8,267 nucleotides of DNA from Chitinispirillaceae bacterium. GTDB taxonomy: Bacteria; Fibrobacterota; Chitinivibrionia; Chitinivibrionales; Chitinispirillaceae. Below, piece after piece: positions 4,228-8,267 of the stretch. Location of the stretch: contig JAFGOU010000405.1 in assembly GCA_016926315.1 (NCBI GenBank), positions 1 through 8,267 of the forward strand. Reading direction: 5' to 3'. Position numbers and translations under genes: made by a program. Under the pieces are notes generated by a model. That model was given only the letters and a program-made list of their open reading frames with translations, searched no databases and had not been told where the DNA came from. Position 1 is the first letter of the stretch; each line of letters begins with the position of its first letter.

Positions 4228-5310
4228 ATGAAACCCAGGAATGTTTTACTCCCTCTTTTCGTCATTGCCTTTCTGGCGGCAGCCCTTTATTGCGAGGGAA
4301 AAGGAAAAAATACGCCGTCCCTCTCATCTTCCGTACAAACGATCAGCGGTGCAGAGTCGATCAAGAATCTTATCGATACTTCGGGAGACCGGCTGCTCAT
4401 GTTCGATCTCTTTGCCGACTGGTGCATGCCGTGCAGAATCCTCTCCCCCTTGATCGAGACCATTGCCAGGGAAAACCGGAGCCGGGTGAGCGTTTATAAA
4501 ATCGATGTCGATAAAAACCCTGACATCGCATCGGTATTCAGCGTTCAAGGGATTCCCTACGTCGTGCTCATAAAAAACAGGATCGTGGTCCAGGCGTTTA
4601 CCGGTGTCCAGCCGAAAGACGCGTACGTGCGCGCAATAGCGCAGTATGGAGCAACGGTCGACGCGAGCGCCGAAGACCGCCCGGACGGGGAGCTGGTGAA
4701 CGGGGTGAGGGTCATCAGGATCTCCACCGTGACTACTCCCGGCAATCTCAACGTATACCGGGGAGAGGAAGTAAAAATCGTCGTGGAGAAGGTGGACCTA
4801 CCCTATTCAATCCATATCCCTGCTTTTTCCATCGAAAAGAGCGCGGTCGTCGGCCAGGACCTTGAGGTGGAATTCAAGGCTGTCGAAACCGGTGTATTCC
4901 CGTTCTTTTGCAACGGGGACTGTCCGGTCGGCGACGGCCAGCGCTTCGGCCAGATCGTGGTGCTCGAGTATGCGGTCAATGCCGACAAAAAAGAGTTCCG
5001 GAGCGTCAACGCGAAAAAGGCCATGGAATACGTTAAGAAAGAGAACCCGCTGATTCTTGACGTTCGGACACCCCATGAATTTTACCAGGGGTACATCCCC
5101 GGCGCAAAGCTGATTCCCATCTACCAGCTCGCCGATCGCTTGGGAGAAATTGCCGGACAGAAAAACCGGCCGGTACTGGTCTATTGCCGCTCGGGGAACC
5201 GGAGCATTCCCGCGTCCCAGATACTCATTCGCAACGGCTTCAGGAAGGTGTACAACATGCGGGGCGGCGTTCTGGAGTGGGAAAAGGCAGGGGGTGAACT
5301 TGCCAGGTAA
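4228..5310 (+). CDS. Exported thioredoxin / Cu(A)-like cupredoxin / rhodanese fusion protein
   Basis: The product has 360 residues, starting at the ATG eight bases after AGGAGG; an in-frame start further upstream would add an unlikely basic leader. Residues 1-22 form a signal or anchor segment ending at Cys22, whose lipobox is poor. Domain 1 (about 40-140) is a thioredoxin fold with WCMPC (Cys66, Cys69) and cis-Pro110. Domain 2 (about 158-248) is a cupredoxin fold. It has a YSIHIPAF strand (His196) and a C228-x3-C232 loop as in Cu(A) proteins, but the expected second His and the Met positions are Asp236 and Arg239. Domain 3 (about 257-360) is a rhodanese with LDVRTPHEF and the active-site loop CRSGNRS (Cys320). 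The protein probably handles persulfide sulfur, disulfides and perhaps copper in the periplasm. It lies in the thioredoxin cluster. Domain calls are strong; the joint role is inferred. Confidence 0.92.
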   Translation: MKPRNVLLPLFVIAFLAAALYCEGKGKNTPSLSSSVQTISGAESIKNLIDTSGDRLLMFDLFADWCMPCRILSPLIETIARENRSRVSVYKIDVDKNPDIASVFSVQGIPYVVLIKNRIVVQAFTGVQPKDAYVRAIAQYGATVDASAEDRPDGELVNGVRVIRISTVTTPGNLNVYRGEEVKIVVEKVDLPYSIHIPAFSIEKSAVVGQDLEVEFKAVETGVFPFFCNGDCPVGDGQRFGQIVVLEYAVNADKKEFRSVNAKKAMEYVKKENPLILDVRTPHEFYQGYIPGAKLIPIYQLADRLGEIAGQKNRPVLVYCRSGNRSIPASQILIRNGFRKVYNMRGGVLEWEKAGGELAR

Positions 5311-5328
5311 CCGCAGTTCAGCAGCAAG

Positions 5329-5351
5329 AGTAATGGGGTTTGACCCTTACT
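5329..5351 (+). terminator. Possible weak terminator after the fusion gene
   Basis: AGTAATGGG and CCCTTACT pair with one bulged T around the loop GTTTGA, giving an eight-base-pair stem 18 bases after the stop codon. The following bases (GCCGTTGTCTTT) are only partly T-rich, so termination would be inefficient if it occurs. Confidence 0.3.
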
Positions 5352-5381
5352 GCCGTTGTCTTTCCCCCGTTCTGGCGCGGG

Positions 5382-5426
5382 GTTGAAAATAGCCGTGTCA
5401 GGGCATAACGGAATGCTATTTTCAAC
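5382..5426 (+). repeat. Perfect 12-bp inverted repeat before the lysozyme gene
   Basis: GTTGAAAATAGC (5382-5393) and GCTATTTTCAAC (5415-5426) are exact reverse complements. They are separated by 21 bases that can add a short CGT/ACG inner stem. The right arm ends four bases before the GTG start at 5430. No T-run follows, so it is not a classical terminator. As RNA it would place a stable hairpin at the ribosome-binding region; as DNA it could be a repressor site. No clear ribosome-binding site is visible before the GTG. Confidence 0.6.
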
Positions 5427-5429
5427 AGG

Positions 5430-6158
5430 GTGAGAAAGAAACGAAAATTTATCAAGGTCCGCCATTGTATCATCGCTGCGCTCGTCTTCCTGGCGGCGAT
5501 TCTGTTTCTCCTCCAGTTCGACTACCCGTTCCGCTGGCGCTATCCGGTTCGAGGCATGGATATATCACGTCATCAGGGCGTCATTGACTGGAAAAAAGTC
5601 GGGGATTCGGGCCGGATCGATTTTGCGTATATCAAGGCGACCGAGGGACGGGACTACGTCGATCCGTTGTTCCGGCGGAACCGTGAGGCGGCCCGGGCGA
5701 ACGGTATCAGGACCGGCGCCTACCATTTTTATTCCCTTCACCGGCCCGGTCTCACCCAGGCGGAGCATTTTCTGCAAAACGTACCGCCGGGGAACGATGA
5801 GCTTCCGCCGGCCGTTGATCTCGAGTTCGAACCGGGAGGGAAGAGACCGCCGGAAAAGAAAAGGTTCCGTAGCGAACTGGCGGCGTTCGATACGAAAGTC
5901 AGGAAGGCGTACGGCTGCGCGCCGGTGTACTACCTTAACGAGGATTTCCACCGGTATTATTTCACCGGCCATCCCGTCGACAACCCGCTCTGGATCAGGG
6001 GCATATACCATAAACCCGGGCTTATGAAGACCGCCGGGTGGACGTTCTGGCAGTACAGCGATTTCGGCAGGGTGGAGGGGGTAGGGGAAAAGGTGGATTT
6101 GAACGTGTATAACGGGAGCCGAAGGGAGTTAAGGTGGATGAACGGGGGGAGACGGTAA
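5430..6158 (+). CDS. Membrane-anchored GH25 lysozyme (N-acetylmuramidase)
   Basis: The 242-residue product would cleave the beta-1,4 bond between MurNAc and GlcNAc in peptidoglycan. Residues 1-10 are very basic and residues 13-30 are a single hydrophobic segment, so the enzyme is probably an inner-membrane-anchored periplasmic protein. GH25 hallmarks are GMDISRHQG (42-50, Asp44), DFAYIKATEG (64-73), GAYHFY (96-101), the catalytic VDLEFE (129-134, Asp130 and Glu132), WQYS (207-210) and the closing VDLN (222-225). The length is that of a bare catalytic domain plus anchor, with no cell-wall-binding repeats. The start is GTG with no clear ribosome-binding site, directly after an inverted repeat. 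It follows the redox cluster by 119 bases. It could serve cell-wall remodelling or help large envelope complexes to insert; the context does not decide. Confidence 0.93.
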   Translation: MRKKRKFIKVRHCIIAALVFLAAILFLLQFDYPFRWRYPVRGMDISRHQGVIDWKKVGDSGRIDFAYIKATEGRDYVDPLFRRNREAARANGIRTGAYHFYSLHRPGLTQAEHFLQNVPPGNDELPPAVDLEFEPGGKRPPEKKRFRSELAAFDTKVRKAYGCAPVYYLNEDFHRYYFTGHPVDNPLWIRGIYHKPGLMKTAGWTFWQYSDFGRVEGVGEKVDLNVYNGSRRELRWMNGGRR

Positions 6159-6241
6159 GCACGGGTGGGCATATGACCGTTACGGGAAAGGAAAGAGCTA
6201 ATGCAGGAGGGGCCAGCGTTCCGTTGCACCTTCGGGATCGC

Positions 6242-6271
6242 TTGCCGGCGCCTGCCGGTATGACGTTATAA
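6242..6271 (+). promoter_or_regulatory. Possible sigma-70-type promoter of the metal cassette
   Basis: TTGCCG (6242-6247) and TTATAA (6266-6271) are separated by 18 bases. Transcription would start near 6279, about 30 bases before the first gene of the cassette. The -35 box lies within a small GC-rich hairpin. I found no clear Zur or MntR box nearby. Confidence 0.3.
6243..6260. repeat. Short GC-rich hairpin, REP-like
   Basis: TGCCGGC and GCCGGTA pair (one G-T) around the loop GCCT. No T-run follows. The sequence resembles dispersed extragenic palindromes seen in many genomes, but with only one copy in the window this cannot be tested. It lies in the 151-base gap after the lysozyme gene. Confidence 0.3.
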
Positions 6272-6309
6272 AAAGAGCTTTCCGGACACACACCATTTAT
6301 TTTTCTTAT

Positions 6310-6600
6310 ATGCGCTCCCTGCTTTCGGTAATCTTGACTTTCGCGTTACTTGCCGCCGTTGCCGTATCATCCGGCCATGAACATCATGACGCCGGCCATG
6401 GCGACGAACACTCTTGCCTCCTGTGCCTATTCGCGAACGGGTCTGCGGTGGCGCCGATGCTGCAACAGGCGCCGGCCATTTTTACGCCGATCATTGAATG
6501 TCTTGTCGCCGTGACGACACGCGCATCCTGTCGACCGTTTGTTCCCGTACCCGCATCCCGCGGTCCTCCTCTGGTTCAAGGTTTTATTTCCGTACCGTAG
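6310..6600 (+). CDS. Small exported His/Cys-rich protein of the metal cassette
   Basis: The product has 96 residues. Residues 1-21 form a signal peptide (MRSLLSVILTFALLAAVAVS). A histidine cluster HEHHDAGHGDEH follows (23-34), then a SCLLCLF pair (Cys36, Cys39), a middle hydrophobic stretch, and an ASRGPPL motif near the end. Small proteins with His clusters, a C-x2-C motif and a terminal R-x-P-P are, as I remember, common next to metal-uptake or outer-membrane receptor genes and resemble DUF2946-like proteins. A role in binding or sensing zinc or another metal in the periplasm is inferred. No ribosome-binding site is visible before the ATG, so the start rests on the good signal peptide. The 75-base gap to the barrel gene suggests one operon. 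Confidence 0.72.
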   Translation: MRSLLSVILTFALLAAVAVSSGHEHHDAGHGDEHSCLLCLFANGSAVAPMLQQAPAIFTPIIECLVAVTTRASCRPFVPVPASRGPPLVQGFISVP

Positions 6601-6675
6601 TTTTCGCCTGTCGATCCTTCCTTTTGGACAAGGTATCCGACCATTCGTTATTGAACATTATTCTGGAGGTTATAA

Positions 6676-7728
6676 ATGAATCGTTTACCACTACTTGGCC
6701 TGGCAGCGGCGCTTCTGCCGGCGTCGCTCTTTGGCGCGGCGACAAACCTGCCCGATATCAGCGTTCTGGGGGACCTGACCGCCCAGACCTCGACCGATGA
6801 AGATTATCCCGGCCGCAATCAGGTCACCCTGCGCGAAATCGAGCTTGCGTTTCAGGGATACCTGTATCCGGAGATCCGGGCTGATATCTTTCTTGCCATG
6901 CACCGTCATGAAGGCGCGTTTGAACCCGAAGTTTGTGAGGCCTCGGTCTCTTTTCTGCGGCTGTTCTTCGACGGTCTCGGGATGCAGGCCGGAAAAGTCC
7001 ATATCGATTTCGGAAAGCTTAACAAGATCCACCAGCACGAGCGGCCGTTTATGGACCAGCCCCTTGTCCTGACCGATTTTTTCGGACCGCACGGCCTGGC
7101 AGGGGAGGGCGCTGTTGTCAACTACCTCCTGCCGTTGCCGTTTTTTTTACGGATCGACGGAGGGGTATGGTGGATTCCAGGGCATGCCCATGATCACGCG
7201 GAGGAAGAGGACGGGGAACCGTCCGCATTCGGGCTTGCCGGAAAGGTATACACTGCGCGGCTCTGGAGCGGATTCAGCCTGGGCGACCGAACGGAACTGG
7301 AAATAGGCGCCAGCGGCGCCTCAGGCAACGGGTCGCATTTTCTCGAACATCAGGACGACGTCATGATCGGCGGCGCGGACCTTACGCTCCGTTTTTTGCC
7401 CCGGAGCCATCGCAGGATCATCTGGCAGACCGAACTTTTCTTTTTGAACCGGCAGGTCCCGGTTGGGACCCTGAAACGGCTCGGCGCTTACTCCTACCTC
7501 GGTGTCCAGTTCAACAGATACTGGGACGCCGGAGTACGTTATGACTTGGCTGAAAACGCCTTTCCGGAAAAAGCGCAAACATCGCTCGCTTCGGCTTTTG
7601 GCAGTTACCGCTTTACCGAGACTACCAGACTCAGGGCACAGTATGGCTTTGATCATGAAACATCGGTACACCATGGCGCGGTACAGATTGTTTTCGGCAT
7701 CGGCCCGCATTCCCATCCTTTACAGTAA
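6676..7728 (+). CDS. His-rich outer-membrane beta-barrel, probable metal-uptake porin
   Basis: The product has 350 residues, with a signal peptide at 1-21 ending SLFGAA. The rest alternates polar and aromatic residues in the manner of a beta-barrel, for example VTLREIELAFQGYLYPE, YSYLGVQFNRYWDAGVRYDL and TRLRAQYGF. Histidines are abundant. There is a likely external loop with HAHDHAEEED (170-179), a KIHQHE patch (117-122), and a C-terminus GIGPHSHPLQ. A GPHxxHP-type C-terminus recurs, as I recall, in porin-like proteins encoded beside zinc or manganese ABC transporters. It probably lets metal ions, perhaps zinc, cross the outer membrane. GGAGG lies about seven bases before the ATG. The gene ends 14 bases before the binding-protein gene, so the two are surely cotranscribed. 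No TonB box or plug domain is visible, which argues for a porin rather than a TonB-dependent receptor. Confidence 0.8.
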   Translation: MNRLPLLGLAAALLPASLFGAATNLPDISVLGDLTAQTSTDEDYPGRNQVTLREIELAFQGYLYPEIRADIFLAMHRHEGAFEPEVCEASVSFLRLFFDGLGMQAGKVHIDFGKLNKIHQHERPFMDQPLVLTDFFGPHGLAGEGAVVNYLLPLPFFLRIDGGVWWIPGHAHDHAEEEDGEPSAFGLAGKVYTARLWSGFSLGDRTELEIGASGASGNGSHFLEHQDDVMIGGADLTLRFLPRSHRRIIWQTELFFLNRQVPVGTLKRLGAYSYLGVQFNRYWDAGVRYDLAENAFPEKAQTSLASAFGSYRFTETTRLRAQYGFDHETSVHHGAVQIVFGIGPHSHPLQ

Positions 7729-7742
7729 CCGGAGGAACGACC

Positions 7743-8267
7743 ATGAAACGACTTTGTCTTATTATACTGACACTCTCAGCAACCATTTGCGCCGGAGGAA
7801 AACTTTCCATCGTTACCACCACGACCGACCTCGCCGATTTCGCCCGGCAGATCGGCGGCGACCGGGTTTCGGTCGTTTCGCTTTCGCGAGGCGACCAGGA
7901 CCCGCATGCCGTGGAGCCGCGGCCGTCCATGGTCATGAAGGTGAAACAGGCCGACCTGCTCATTCGTGTGGGCATGGACCTCGATCTCTGGGTGGAGGGG
8001 TTGATCGACGCTTCGCGCAACCGGAAGGTGATGCAGGGAGCGGCTGGGTACCTTGATGCATCGGAGGCAATCGAAAAGCTTGAAGTCCCCGAAGGCACGG
8101 TTGACGGCAGCATGGGCGACATTCATGTCTACGGTAACCCACATTACTGGACCTGTCCGCAGAACGCCCTGCTCCTGGTCGACCGCATCGCCGAAAAAAT
8201 GTGCCAGGTGCGTGACTCTGATGCCTCGTATTTTACTGGAAATAGCGCAAAATACCGGGAAGATCTG
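7743..8267 (+). CDS. Zinc/manganese ABC transporter substrate-binding protein (ZnuA/TroA type), 3' end outside window
   Basis: Only the first 175 residues are in the window. Residues 1-17 form a signal peptide (ending TICA), and Cys16 is not in a convincing lipobox. The mature protein starts with KLSIVTTTTDLADFARQIGG, the cluster A-1 opening strand and helix. Metal-ligand histidines are seen in DPHAVEPRPS (His55) and in GNPHYW (His134), and IHVYG adds His128 just before it. Family proteins bind zinc or manganese in the periplasm and deliver it to an inner-membrane permease and ATPase, here expected to follow to the right. The loop before NPH is short and lacks the long His/Asp stretch of typical ZnuA, so the metal cannot be decided. 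GGAGG precedes the ATG by seven bases. Confidence 0.93.
   Translation, partial: MKRLCLIILTLSATICAGGKLSIVTTTTDLADFARQIGGDRVSVVSLSRGDQDPHAVEPRPSMVMKVKQADLLIRVGMDLDLWVEGLIDASRNRKVMQGAAGYLDASEAIEKLEVPEGTVDGSMGDIHVYGNPHYWTCPQNALLLVDRIAEKMCQVRDSDASYFTGNSAKYREDL

Noticed and set aside
5374..5390. Possible second sigma-54 promoter before the lysozyme gene (TGGCGCGGGGTTGA)
   Set aside because: The spacing between the GG and the expected GC is wrong, and TTGA replaces TTGC.
6601..6675. Zur or MntR operator before the barrel gene
   Set aside because: The AT-rich TTATTGAACATTATT lacks the symmetry of known Zur or MntR boxes.
7502..8056. Plus-strand ORF of 184 codons spanning the barrel and binding-protein genes
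   Set aside because: It is out of frame with both secure genes and encodes arginine-rich low-quality sequence typical of a shadow frame.

Overview
The window looks like chromosome from a Gram-negative, probably anaerobic, polysaccharide-degrading bacterium. It encodes a secreted pectinesterase, a second secreted protein with a type-IX-like C-terminal sorting tail, an outer-membrane beta-barrel, a periplasmic metal-binding protein and a sigma-54-type promoter. The sorting tail and the style of the proteins suggest the Fibrobacterota/Chitinispirillia or a neighbouring FCB-group lineage. This is inference only, because the window has no rRNA or phylogenetic marker gene. I found no tRNA, rRNA, CRISPR array, transposase or phage gene.

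Left part (1-2236, minus strand): a pectin module. The leftmost gene is a pectinesterase running off the left edge. It has a signal peptide and all the family motifs. Upstream of it in transcription order lies a secreted beta-sandwich-like protein with the sorting tail. A strong intrinsic terminator separates the two genes. Positions 2237-2606 are a long non-coding stretch holding a perfect 16-bp palindrome and at most one doubtful 42-codon ORF.

Middle-left (2607-3545, minus strand genes): a stand-alone STAS-domain protein (anti-sigma-factor antagonist type) with its own likely promoter, then a 72-codon fragment of a sigma-54-dependent activator that keeps only the Fis-type DNA-binding end. 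The gap between this fragment and the next, divergent gene holds three TGTTGC repeats and a well-formed -24/-12 (sigma-54) promoter pointing right.

Middle-right (3546-5310, plus strand): a redox/sulfur/metal cluster. It comprises a thioredoxin, a 52-residue DUF6132-like membrane protein, and an unusual 360-residue exported fusion of thioredoxin, Cu(A)-like cupredoxin and rhodanese domains. I consider this fusion and its sigma-54-linked setting the most interesting part of the window. A membrane-anchored GH25 lysozyme follows (5430-6158), preceded by a perfect 12-bp inverted repeat that ends four bases before its start codon.

Right part (6310-8267, plus strand): a metal-acquisition cassette. 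It holds a small exported His/Cys-rich protein, a His-rich outer-membrane barrel, and the N-terminal two-thirds or so of a ZnuA/TroA-type substrate-binding protein that runs off the right edge. The likely flow is metal across the outer membrane through the barrel, capture by the binding protein, and import by an ABC permease and ATPase expected just outside the window.
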